A DNA stretch of 64,000 bases from Nocardiopsis potens DSM 45234 (lineage in GTDB: Bacteria; Actinomycetota; Actinomycetes; Streptosporangiales; Streptosporangiaceae): the NCBI RefSeq assembly GCF_000341105.1, contig NZ_ANBB01000001.1, forward strand, positions 1 through 64,000. The letters are read 5' to 3'. This document shows positions 1 through 14,893 of this stretch, piece after piece. Each line of letters starts with the position of its first letter. Position 1 is the first letter of the stretch. The notes beneath the pieces are model-generated. The model did not search any database. It was not told the origin of the DNA and saw only the letters and a list, made by a program, of their open reading frames with translations. The translations under genes and the position numbers were made by a program.

Positions 1-858
1 CGGGGCCGGCTACCCGTGAAACCGCTGCCCCCCTCTGACCTCGGTGAATACGCAGGGTGATGGTGGTGCGGGGTGCCCTGCGCACCGCGAGAGCACCCCG
101 GTGATTCCCGGGCGCGCATCCCGGCCCGGAACAGGCCTCTAGAGGCCCGATTGGGGCCGTTCGGGCCGGTGTTGGGGGGTTCGAGCCGCCCGCAAGGCCG
201 CAGAGCAGGGGGCCGGAACCCGGGCAGGGGCGGGGCGGGGGCGAGATGTCGCTTTTGCCCTGCCAGGAGGGCCCACCTTGGCCACTCCGGGTAACCGGAG
301 AGGGGGCAGTGGGGGCTTCGGGGCTACTACTCGCTGGTAGATGTAATCGGGGTGCTGCGGAGGTGCGCAGGGCACCCCCGCCCCTGCCCGATCCTCGCCG
401 CAAACCAGGCATATAGGGATAAGGCCACCCCCGGCGGGGGCACGTGCCGAGCCGGGCCGGTGAACGCGGCACCCCGCCCCCTCCCGCCCTCGCCGCCCGT
501 CTTGACCTTCGCTCCGCGATGCGCCGCACCCGACCGACCAGCCGGTCCCCCTCCCTGCCTTCGCCGCCCGCTTGAACCCCGGCCCCGTGGGGCGCCGCGC
601 CCGGGTGAGACGCCCGGCCCCGCCCCTACCGCCGCCGTCGCCGCCCGTCTTGACCTTCGCTCCGCGATGCGCCGCGCCTGACCGACCGGCCGGCCGGTGC
701 CCCTCCCTGCCGTCGCCGCTGCTTGAACCTTCGCTCTGCGGGACGCCGCGCCCGACCGACCGGCCGCTCCTCCTCCCCTCCTGCCCTCTGGTGTGCGGTG
801 TTGCAGCGGACGCTGGAAACCAGCCCGCGTTGTTCGGGTCGCAGCGTCAAGATCATCG
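1..858. repeat. half copy of a composite non-coding repeat element
   Basis: The stretch has no credible gene. It is an inverted, diverged copy (about four in five bases alike by eye) of 53504-54510. In order it holds a flank running to the window edge, a 305-bp core with 28-bp inverted ends (72-376), and four short repeat units whose CTTGAMC starts lie at 501, 571, 649 and 722. It closes with an outer end motif at 838-858 that matches the ends of the other copy in 17 of 21 bases. The segment GTGTTGCAGCGGAC near 797 is also shared. Position 1 cuts the element, so its second arm may lie outside the window. Confidence 0.8.
72..376. mobile_element. 305-bp MITE-like core with 28-bp terminal inverted repeats
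   Basis: The arms are 72-99 and 349-376. Both read inward from GGTGCCCTGCGCACC, and the inner third of one arm is diverged. The related core at 54146-54451 is 306 bp, in opposite orientation, with 27 of 28 arm positions paired. Internal blocks are kept in both copies, for example GGCGAGATGTCGCTTTTGCC and CTACTCGCTGGTAGATGT. No transposase is encoded. It could be a non-autonomous transposon or a structured RNA or DNA element. Confidence 0.6.
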
Positions 859-960
859 AGGGGGCGGGCGGAGGCCGGGGTCCGGGACTGTAGGGAGCGT
901 TTACCGGGCGTTGGCGCTTCGGGCTCGATTTCGGAGCGTGACCGGTGTGATGCTCTCGGT

Positions 961-2034
961 ATGGAAATGAAGGGTGGGTTCACACGGAGCCGGCCGCGCC
1001 GGCGGCCCGGTGCGCTGGCCGCCTGCGGGGCCGCGGGGGCGCTCGCACTGGCGGGGCTGTGCGCGGGGGCCGAAGCGGCGGAGTCCCGGAGCGACCGGCC
1101 CGGATGTCGGGCCGAGTCCTGCGGCGGCGACTCCTCGCAGAAGGGGAGCCACCCCGTCGCGATCCAGGACGACGGGGTCAACGTGTTCGTCGGCGGTGAC
1201 TTCCGGGTGCGCGAGGGCGCGGCCGGGGCCGAGGGCAAGGTGATCGTCCTCGGCGGCTTCGACATGGACAAGCAGGGCGAGGCCTACCGGGACGCCTACC
1301 GGGTGGGCGGGGCCGGGCCGAACTCGCGGTACCGGCCCGAGGCCGGATCGGACTTCATGACCGTCGGCGCCGACATCGCGGTCGCCGACGGGCAGCGCCT
1401 CCTCGCCGAGCAGGACGACGTGCGCGGCGTGGTGCGCTACGCCGGCGCGCTGGCCGGCGCGGTCTCGCCGAGCGCGGTGCACGACCCGGAGGCCGCCGCC
1501 CCGTTCCGCGGGCTCCTGGAGCGGGTGGAGGAGGCCAGCGCCTGCTACGCCTACCCGGAGGGACGGCTGCGCGAGCCGACCGGGACCGCGCTGGACGCCG
1601 GGGCGGCCACGGTCTTCACCGGCGACGGGGCCTCCCGGCTGCAGGTCTTCACCGTCGACTTCGACCTCGCCGACAGCGGCGGGCGCCCGCAGCGCCTCGT
1701 GTTCCGGGAGATCCCGCAGGAGGCGACCGTCCTGGTCAACGTGGTCGGCGAGGACCCGGTCGTGGACACCTACAGCGGCTCGCTCCCCGACGGCCTGCGC
1801 GGCAGGCTGCTGTGGAACTTCCCGGACGCCTCGGCGCTCCGGCTCAAGGGCAGCGGGCAGTTCCAGGGGAGCGTGATGGTCGGCGAGCGGGACAGCGTCA
1901 CCCGGCTCTCCCTCCCCGGCACCAGCGGCCGGCTGTTCACCGCGGGGTCCCTGGTCCACGCCTCCGAGGGGGGAGGCGGCGGGCAGCGCATCCACGCCCA
2001 CCCGTTCGAGGGCGACCTGCCCGACTGCGGCTGA
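961..2034 (+). CDS. secreted choice-of-anchor A family protein
   Basis: The predicted 357-residue exported protein opens with Arg-rich residues and a hydrophobic, Ala/Leu/Gly-rich signal segment ending near AEAAES. The body matches the choice-of-anchor A family. An early NVFVGGDFRVREG segment and a GKVIVLGGFDM segment are followed late by NVVGEDPVV, LLWNFPDASAL and FQGSVMVGE, and it ends in HPFEGDLPDCG. This family is found in surface or secreted proteins, and its biochemical role is unknown. No C-terminal sorting signal or membrane helix is seen. ATG 961 was chosen because it begins just before the signal peptide; ATG 967 is equally possible, and neither has a clear Shine-Dalgarno sequence. 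A GC-rich hairpin follows the stop. Family call firm, function unknown. Confidence 0.8.
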   Translation: MEMKGGFTRSRPRRRPGALAACGAAGALALAGLCAGAEAAESRSDRPGCRAESCGGDSSQKGSHPVAIQDDGVNVFVGGDFRVREGAAGAEGKVIVLGGFDMDKQGEAYRDAYRVGGAGPNSRYRPEAGSDFMTVGADIAVADGQRLLAEQDDVRGVVRYAGALAGAVSPSAVHDPEAAAPFRGLLERVEEASACYAYPEGRLREPTGTALDAGAATVFTGDGASRLQVFTVDFDLADSGGRPQRLVFREIPQEATVLVNVVGEDPVVDTYSGSLPDGLRGRLLWNFPDASALRLKGSGQFQGSVMVGERDSVTRLSLPGTSGRLFTAGSLVHASEGGGGGQRIHAHPFEGDLPDCG

Positions 2035-2038
2035 GCCC

Positions 2039-2069
2039 CGCCGGCCCCGGCCTCCGGCCGGGGCCGGCG
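2039..2069 (+). terminator. hairpin terminator after the anchor-A gene
   Basis: A perfect 13-bp stem (2040-2052 with 2056-2068) and 3-base loop start 5 bases after the stop codon at 2034. There is no T-tract, as is common for actinomycete terminators. Confidence 0.6.
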
Positions 2070-2692
2070 CGGCCTTTCGGACGGGCGCCCGGCACGACCC
2101 CCCGTCCGTCCCCCCGCCCCCCCGCGCCCGGGCCTCCGCGCCCGCGGCCTTCTCCGTCCTCCGGTCGGGAGGCATATCGGAGCGGCCCCCGTGATTCCGC
2201 CGAGACCCCCGCTGAGCGGCCTCTTCCTAAAATGCTTAGTAGGAAATGCGGGCCCCCGGCCCGGTTTCCCCGGCGGGCGGGAGCGGCGTTCCGGGAAAAC
2301 CGGGCATTCTTCTCTGTTTTCCCTCTGGTCCCCGCTGGCCTGGGGTTTTGCAAGGTTCCACTGAATTCGTCGTTTTTCCTGAGCGGCGATTGCCGCTTTG
2401 CTAGTGTGGGCCATCGAATCGGTGGAACATCGACGGTTCGACCGAAACGCCGAGTTCACCGTGCCGAAAGAAGCCCATGTGATCGGAGGCTTTATTCCCG
2501 CCCGGGGTGAGCGGTGAACCCCAGAAAGGGGCGCCGGGACCACAGGCCGCGCAGACCCCTGAGAAGCAGGACGGGGCCGGCGGAGGATCCGCGCCGGAGC
2601 GCGGGTTCCGGCCGGAGTACCGGGCGCGCTCGCGCTCCGGTGGCCGGAACCGAGGTCGCCGTCCGCCCCCCACCCGATCAAGGAGACGTGTT
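2070..2692. other. intergenic region upstream of the conservon
   Basis: No gene is seen here. The middle (about 2340-2480) is less G+C-rich and is a likely promoter region for the conservon; TAGTGT at 2402-2407 would serve as a -10 box, but no convincing -35 box sits at the right distance. Reading frames that extend the following gene upstream to 2507 lack a ribosome binding site and have atypical composition. Confidence 0.4.
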
Positions 2693-2695
2693 GTG
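2680..2695 (+). promoter_or_regulatory. ribosome binding site fixing the conservon kinase start
   Basis: AAGGAGA (2680-2686) lies 6 bases before an in-frame GTG at 2693. This supports 2693 over the upstream in-frame start at 2507 and over the internal ATG pair at 2744 and 2747. Confidence 0.7.
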
Positions 2696-4162
2696 GCACA
2701 CGCGCCGTCACCGCCAGGTCGCGATGGAAGCCCGTTAGCGCACATGATGACGAACGAGAACGCACGCCACCGGCAGCCCGGAAGACTCCGGCGAATGATG
2801 TCCCGGATCGGTCTCGCCCGCAGGAGCCCGGAGACCGCCCAACGAACCCCCGCCCCCCAGGAGCAGGAGCCCGCTCCGCACGGCCCGGAGGGGCACGGCA
2901 GGGACCCCCGGCCGCAGGGCGACCGCACCGCCGAGCCCGCGGCCCCCGGCCGCGATCCGCACGGCCCGCAGCACGGCCCGCCCCCGGAGGGAGCGGGGCA
3001 GGCGCCGGCCTCCCCGGCGCAGCCCTCCCCCTACGCCCGCCCGCAGTCCCCGCCGCACCACTCCGCCCGGCCCGAGGCCCGGACCGCCGCGCAGCAGCCC
3101 GGCGCGCCGGGCGGCGAGGCCCCGCGCCGCCAGGACCGGGTGCTGATGACCGACGTCGTGGCCGGAATGGCCATGCGCGACCTCAACCTGGTCGACGCCC
3201 TGCTGGGCACGGTCGAGGAGCTGGAGGACAGCGCGGACGACCCGGCCCTGATGGACAAGCTCTTCGAGATCGACAACCTGGCCACCCGGATGCGGCGGCA
3301 CAGCGAGAACCTGCTGCTGCTCACCGAGCAGAGCGCCACCGACCCGGACGAGGAGCCGGTGCCGGTGCTCGACGTGGCCCGCGCGGCGATCTCCGAGATC
3401 AAGGACTACGCCCGGATCCAGGTGGGTCGGCTGCCCAACGGGTACGTGCTCGGCACCGCGGCCGACGACATCAGCCACCTCCTCGCCGAGCTGCTGGACA
3501 ACGCCACCGAGCACTCCCCGGAGCACGCCCAGGTGGTGATCAGCGCCCAGCCGATGGCCGACGGCGGCCTGCTCTACGTGGTGGAGGACGAGGGGATCGG
3601 CATTCCCCGGGAGGAGATCGCCGACCTCAACGCCCGGCTCAGCGGCCCGCCCGTGCTCGACCAGCGCGCGCTCCGGCACATGGGGCTCTACGTGGCCAGC
3701 CGGATCGCCTACCGGCACGGGCTGACCGTGCAGCTGGAGGCGCGGGCCTTCCGCGGGGTGAGCGCCTACGCGGTGGTCCCGGCCCGGCTGCTCACCGACC
3801 GCGGGCCGCGGCCGGAGCGCGGGCGCGGGGGCATGTCCGCGAGCCGGAACACCCCGTCGCTGCCGCCCAAGCCGATGCACCCGCCGGCGCCGCTCGTCCC
3901 GCCCCCGTCGGCGCCGCTCTCCCCGGGGTCGGCGGTCACCGCGGCGGGGCTGCCCCGGCGCAGCGCCCACCGGGACCCGGCGAAGGCGGCCCTGCTCGCC
4001 CAGATCAGCCAGGACCTGGCCGCGGAGGACGAGGCCCGGTCCGGCCGGGGCCGCCGCGCCCCGGAGGCGAACGGCCCGGTCGAGGACCGGGCCGCCATGA
4101 TCCGCGACGAACTCGGCGGCTTCCTCGAGGGCGAGCGGGCCGCCGGCCGGGAGTTCGAGTGA
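2693..4162 (+). CDS. cvnA: conservon histidine-kinase-like ATP-binding protein (CvnA-type, soluble)
   Basis: A 489-residue first component of a conservon. The N-terminal 150 residues are basic and then Pro/Ala/Gly-rich and disordered, with no membrane helix. A DHp-like helical stretch follows (ATRMRRHSENLLLLT), then a HATPase_c domain with N-box ELLDNATEHSP (from about residue 266), G1 box EDEGIGIP and G2 box HMGLYVASRIAYRHG. The C-terminal tail is again Pro-rich. In Streptomyces conservons CvnA is a membrane sensor with an extracellular domain, usually much longer; here that input module is missing. It probably works with the three downstream proteins in a membrane-associated GTPase switch. 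Autokinase activity is not proven for the family. Confidence 0.85.
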   Translation: MAHAPSPPGRDGSPLAHMMTNENARHRQPGRLRRMMSRIGLARRSPETAQRTPAPQEQEPAPHGPEGHGRDPRPQGDRTAEPAAPGRDPHGPQHGPPPEGAGQAPASPAQPSPYARPQSPPHHSARPEARTAAQQPGAPGGEAPRRQDRVLMTDVVAGMAMRDLNLVDALLGTVEELEDSADDPALMDKLFEIDNLATRMRRHSENLLLLTEQSATDPDEEPVPVLDVARAAISEIKDYARIQVGRLPNGYVLGTAADDISHLLAELLDNATEHSPEHAQVVISAQPMADGGLLYVVEDEGIGIPREEIADLNARLSGPPVLDQRALRHMGLYVASRIAYRHGLTVQLEARAFRGVSAYAVVPARLLTDRGPRPERGRGGMSASRNTPSLPPKPMHPPAPLVPPPSAPLSPGSAVTAAGLPRRSAHRDPAKAALLAQISQDLAAEDEARSGRGRRAPEANGPVEDRAAMIRDELGGFLEGERAAGREFE

Positions 4163-4268
4163 AGGGGCGGGTGCCCGCGGGGCACGCACCGCCCAGGGCT
4201 TCGGCCCCCGGCGGCCCGCCCGCGCAGGACCTCCCCCACACCACGGCTAGCAAGAGGCTGGTACATCC

Positions 4269-4694
4269 ATGAACGAGCAGTTGAATGTGACCGCCGATGA
4301 TTTCTCCTGGCTCGTCTCCAACTTCGTCCGGGACGTGCACGGAGCCGAGCACGCGATCGTCGTGTCATCGGACGGGTTGCTGCTGACCGCCTCCCGGGAC
4401 TTCCCCGAGGAGCACGCCGAACAGCTCGCGGCCATCGCCAGCGGCCTGCAGAGCCTCGCGCTGGGCGGCGCGAAGCTGTTCGGCAAGGGCGAATGCCAGT
4501 CGCTCATCATCCGGATGCGCCAGGGGCACCTCATCGTCATGGCGATCAGCGACGGGTCCTCCCTCGCCGTGCTGAGCGACAAGCGGGCCGACATGAAGGT
4601 CGTCGCCTACGAGATGACCCGCCTGGTGGAGCGCGTCGCGCACGCTCTCACCCCGCAGCTCCGGTCCGAGCTGCGCGAGGTGATCGGGAAGTGA
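4269..4694 (+). CDS. cvnB: Roadblock/LC7 protein of the conservon (CvnB)
   Basis: A 141-residue single-domain Roadblock/LC7 protein. It has the family pattern of an N-terminal helix (DDFSWLVSNFVRDVHG), a beta hairpin with HAIVVSSDGLLLTAS, a helix rich in EQLAAIASGLQSLA, and later strands. In conservons this protein binds the kinase-like and GTPase partners and is thought to act as GTPase regulator or scaffold. It lies 106 bp after cvnA and is preceded by AAGAGGC about 12 bases before the ATG. Another Roadblock protein of similar size is encoded at 29709-30140. Confidence 0.9.
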   Translation: MNEQLNVTADDFSWLVSNFVRDVHGAEHAIVVSSDGLLLTASRDFPEEHAEQLAAIASGLQSLALGGAKLFGKGECQSLIIRMRQGHLIVMAISDGSSLAVLSDKRADMKVVAYEMTRLVERVAHALTPQLRSELREVIGK

Positions 4695-4728
4695 TCCCGC
4701 GATCCGCCCCGCTCCGGCCCGGGTCGAC

Positions 4729-4760
4729 CGGATCATTCGGATCATCCGAGTCATTCGGAT
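4729..4760. repeat. short direct and inverted repeats between cvnB and cvnC
   Basis: GGATCATTC, GGATCATCC and CATTCGGAT lie in series, and ATCCGA-GTCA-TTCGGAT can form a small stem. The stretch stands out as the only A+T-rich part of the operon; its role is unknown. Confidence 0.4.
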
Positions 4761-4781
4761 AGTGAAGAGGACGCCACAGTT

Positions 4782-5144
4782 ATGAGCTACCGCAGGCGCA
4801 GGAGCAGCACGCGTATCCGGTCCTTCACCTTCACCGGTGGGCGCACCCGGTCGCGGCACCCGCTCATGGTGCAGACCCTGGTCTCCACCGCGGACCCGGG
4901 CCACGACCCGCCCGAGAACCTGATGCCGGAGTCCCAGGACATCTACCTGCTGTGCCGCGAGACGCGCTCCGTCGCCGAGGTCTCCGCCGAGCTGAAGATC
5001 CCGCTGGGGGTCACCCAGGTGCTGCTCAGCGACCTGGCCGAGCTGGGCCTCGTCTACATCCACCCGACCATCACGGGTAACAGCCCGTCGGAAAACCAGG
5101 TTCTGGAGAGGGCTCTTCGTGGTCTCGAACGACTTTTCCAGTGA
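4782..5144 (+). CDS. cvnC: DUF742 protein of the conservon (CvnC)
   Basis: A 120-residue DUF742 protein, the third conservon component. The N-terminus is basic with a TGGRTRSRHPLMVQTLV segment typical of the family, and the C-terminal half (YLLCRETRSVAEVSAELKIP then VLLSDLAELGLVYIHP) resembles a winged-helix domain. Family members have been proposed to link the complex to DNA or to the GTPase. The stop lies 26 bp inside the next gene, so the two are translationally coupled. An AAGAGGA motif 11 bases before the ATG supports the start. Confidence 0.9.
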   Translation: MSYRRRRSSTRIRSFTFTGGRTRSRHPLMVQTLVSTADPGHDPPENLMPESQDIYLLCRETRSVAEVSAELKIPLGVTQVLLSDLAELGLVYIHPTITGNSPSENQVLERALRGLERLFQ

Positions 5145-5715
5145 CGCCCAGACGAAGATGTCGACCAAGATCGTCGTGGCCGGCGGTTTCGGCGCGGGAA
5201 AGACGACCCTGGTCGGCGCCGTCAGCGAGATCCCGCCGGTGACCACCGAGGCGGTGATGACCGAGGCCAGCCTCCCGCACGACGACACCAGCGTGACGCC
5301 GACCAAGGTCACCACCACCGTGGCCATGGACTTCGGCCGCATCACCGTGGATCAGCAGCTGGTCATGTACATGTTCGGGACCCCCGGGCAGTCCCGGTTC
5401 TGGTTCATGTGGGACGACCTGATCCGCGGCGCGGTGGGCGCCGTGGTCGTGGTCGACTGCCGGCGGCTCGCGGACAGCTTCGACGCCGTCGACTACTTCG
5501 AGACGAACCGGAGGATCCCCTACATCGTCGCGCTGAACCGGTTCGACGGCCGGCTGGAGTACACCTCCGAGCAGGTGCGCGAGGCGCTGGAGGTCGGCGC
5601 GACGGTGCCGATCATCGACTTCGACGCCCGGGACCGCACCTCAGGCGGAACGGTGCTCAAGACGCTGCTCCGCTACTCCCTGCAGGCCGGGGCCGAGGCC
5701 GAGCCGGTCGGCTGA
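5119..5715 (+). CDS. cvnD: small GTP-binding protein of the conservon (CvnD)
   Basis: A 198-residue Ras-like GTPase of the conservon type. The Walker A/G1 motif is GGFGAGKTT (residues 22-30, Lys28). G3 is replaced by the family's FGTPGQSRFWFMW, and ALNRFDG corresponds to G4 (NKxD changed to NRFD). It starts at GTG 5119 inside cvnC, with GGAGAGG 8 bases upstream. Conservon GTPases cycle at the inner membrane with CvnA-C. The last genes of such operons often encode redox enzymes, as here. Confidence 0.92.
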   Translation: MVSNDFSSDAQTKMSTKIVVAGGFGAGKTTLVGAVSEIPPVTTEAVMTEASLPHDDTSVTPTKVTTTVAMDFGRITVDQQLVMYMFGTPGQSRFWFMWDDLIRGAVGAVVVVDCRRLADSFDAVDYFETNRRIPYIVALNRFDGRLEYTSEQVREALEVGATVPIIDFDARDRTSGGTVLKTLLRYSLQAGAEAEPVG

Positions 5716-5799
5716 CGGCGGTCCGGGCCGGCGCTCCGCCCGCCGAGCCGGCGGCGCGGGCGCCGGGCCCGCCGACCTTTCGAGAAGGAAACACTTCAG

Positions 5800-7053
5800 A
5801 TGCGCAAGATCCTCATCGTAGGAGCGGGGCACTCGGGTCTCCAGCTCGCCCACGGCCTGCTGAACAACGGCTACGACGTCACCGTGATCACCGGCCAGAC
5901 GTCCATCGAGATCCGCACCAACCGGCCCGCCATCACCCAGCTCACCATGCCCACCGCCCTGGAGCTCGAACGCGAGCTGCACCTGGACTTCTGGAGCGCC
6001 CAGGCGCCCAGGATCGAGAAGTTCAAGATCGGGCTGTTCCCGCCCGGAGCGTCGCCGACCATCATGGCGAGCAGCTTCGAGAACGGCGGCTACGGCATCG
6101 CGATCGATCGCCGGGTGAAGATCGCCGACTGGCTGGAGTACTTCGAGGACTGCGGCGGCAAGGTGGTCATCCACGGGGTCACCGTCAGCGACCTCGACTA
6201 CTTCTCGCGCATGTTCGACCTCATCGTCATCGCGGTGGGCCACGGCGAGCTGGGGGCGCTGTTCGACCACGACACCAGCCGGTTCAGCGCGGCGCGCAAG
6301 CGGGCGCTGGCCCAGGCCAACATCTTCGACGTCGCGGTCGACCCGGGGGAGAAGGACAGCGTGGGCTGGGCCGGGACCTCCCCCGAGCTGGGCTGCTTCT
6401 TCCTGGTCCCGTTCCTCACCCGGGAGGGGCCCTGCCACGCGCTGTTCATGAGCGACCGGCCGGGCGGCTCGATGGGGGCCTGGCCGGCCCGGCCGCGCCC
6501 GGACGACCAGTTCGCCTGGATGCAGGAGCTGCTCCGCAAGTACGCGCCGCCCTACTACGAGCGGGTGAAGGACGCCGAACTGGTCGACGGGCGGAGCACC
6601 ATCGCCGGGATGCTCCAGCCGCAGGTGCGCAATCCGGTCGGGGTGCTGCCCTCCGGCGGGCTGGTTCTGGGCATCTCCGACGTGGTCATCTCGATGGACC
6701 CTTACGTCCTGCAGGGATGGAACCACTCCGCACGGTGTGCGAAGAGCTACCTGGAGAGCATCCTGGCGCACGGGGACAAGCCCTTCGACCGGGACTTCCT
6801 GGAGCGGACCTTCGAGGAGTTCTGGGAGTACGGGCACACCGCGCAGCACTGGTCGGAATGGGTCTCCACGATGTGGGAGCAGCGGCTGCCGGACTGGGTG
6901 CAGGAGATCTTCGGGCTGATGGCGGAGGTCCCCGGGGTCGGAGACCGGCTGCTCAAGGGGTGGAATTACCCGCCTGACTTCTTCACCTGGCTCTACGACG
7001 AGCAGGGCGGAAAGAAGTGGTTGGAAGAACTGAAGGCGGCCCGCGGCCGCTGA
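5800..7053 (+). CDS. StyA-type FAD-dependent styrene/indole monooxygenase
   Basis: A 417-residue flavoprotein of the styrene monooxygenase StyA/indole monooxygenase family. The Rossmann motif GAGHSGLQLAHGLL starts at residue 8, then ITGQTSIEIRTNRPAITQL and a C-terminal SMDPYVLQGWNHSARCAKSY segment. StyA enzymes use FADH2 from a separate reductase (StyB) to epoxidise vinyl-arenes or hydroxylate indole; no reductase gene is in the window. AAGGAA lies 10 bases before the ATG, and the gene follows cvnD after 84 bp, so it is probably the conservon's output enzyme. Its substrate is unknown. A role in modifying the neighbouring polyketide is possible but unsupported, since a terminator separates them. 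Confidence 0.85.
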   Translation: MRKILIVGAGHSGLQLAHGLLNNGYDVTVITGQTSIEIRTNRPAITQLTMPTALELERELHLDFWSAQAPRIEKFKIGLFPPGASPTIMASSFENGGYGIAIDRRVKIADWLEYFEDCGGKVVIHGVTVSDLDYFSRMFDLIVIAVGHGELGALFDHDTSRFSAARKRALAQANIFDVAVDPGEKDSVGWAGTSPELGCFFLVPFLTREGPCHALFMSDRPGGSMGAWPARPRPDDQFAWMQELLRKYAPPYYERVKDAELVDGRSTIAGMLQPQVRNPVGVLPSGGLVLGISDVVISMDPYVLQGWNHSARCAKSYLESILAHGDKPFDRDFLERTFEEFWEYGHTAQHWSEWVSTMWEQRLPDWVQEIFGLMAEVPGVGDRLLKGWNYPPDFFTWLYDEQGGKKWLEELKAARGR

Positions 7054-7115
7054 CCGAGGGGCCGGCGCAGAGGGCGGCGCGCACCGGGAAAATACGCAAA
7101 ACGGATGGTGTGGGG

Positions 7116-7151
7116 CCCGGATGTCGAAACGGTCGACATCCGGGCTTTTTT
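7116..7151 (+). terminator. strong rho-independent terminator after the conservon operon
   Basis: A perfect 12-bp stem (7116-7127 with 7133-7144) and 5-base loop are followed by CTTTTTT. It separates the conservon from the PKS genes. Confidence 0.92.
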
Positions 7152-7240
7152 CGTTCCCGGTGAAGAACCGGTGGTGTGCGGGGCTCGTGTTGTCCGTGTT
7201 CTTATGGGAAGAAGGTGTAGGTCCGAAACGAACCTGCATA

Positions 7241-7269
7241 TTGCCGTGCTTATGCATGGGAGTTAGGAT
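7241..7269 (+). promoter_or_regulatory. predicted vegetative promoter of the PKS genes
   Basis: TTGCCG (7241-7246), 17 bases, TAGGAT (7264-7269) fit a housekeeping sigma-factor promoter in an unusually A+T-rich 200 bp. Transcription would begin near 7276, giving an untranslated leader of about 128 bases before the PKS start at 7404. Confidence 0.55.
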
Positions 7270-7403
7270 CGCCGCACGTCGTCACGAGGGGGGCAATTGT
7301 GTCGATTCATGTCGAATGGGCTTTTTAACCGGAACCTTTCCGGTCCTCTCCCGCCTTGAACGACTGATCAGCGACGGACGGCGCGATCCTGGAGTGATTC
7401 CCG

Positions 7404-14780
<7,377 letters not shown>

Positions 14781-14893
14781 CCCCGCGCTCCGGAACACCC
14801 GCGGTGCCGCTCCCGGGAACCGGAACGGGGCCCGACCGCAGGGCCCGCTCGGCACCATCGCCGGACAGTCGCCCCCCTGACAGAGAGGCCGTG

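Noticed and set aside
72-1271. Open frames in the left repeat element on both strands
   Set aside because: Low-complexity Arg/Pro/Ala sequence, no ribosome binding sites, and the frames are not kept between the two element copies beyond what DNA similarity forces.
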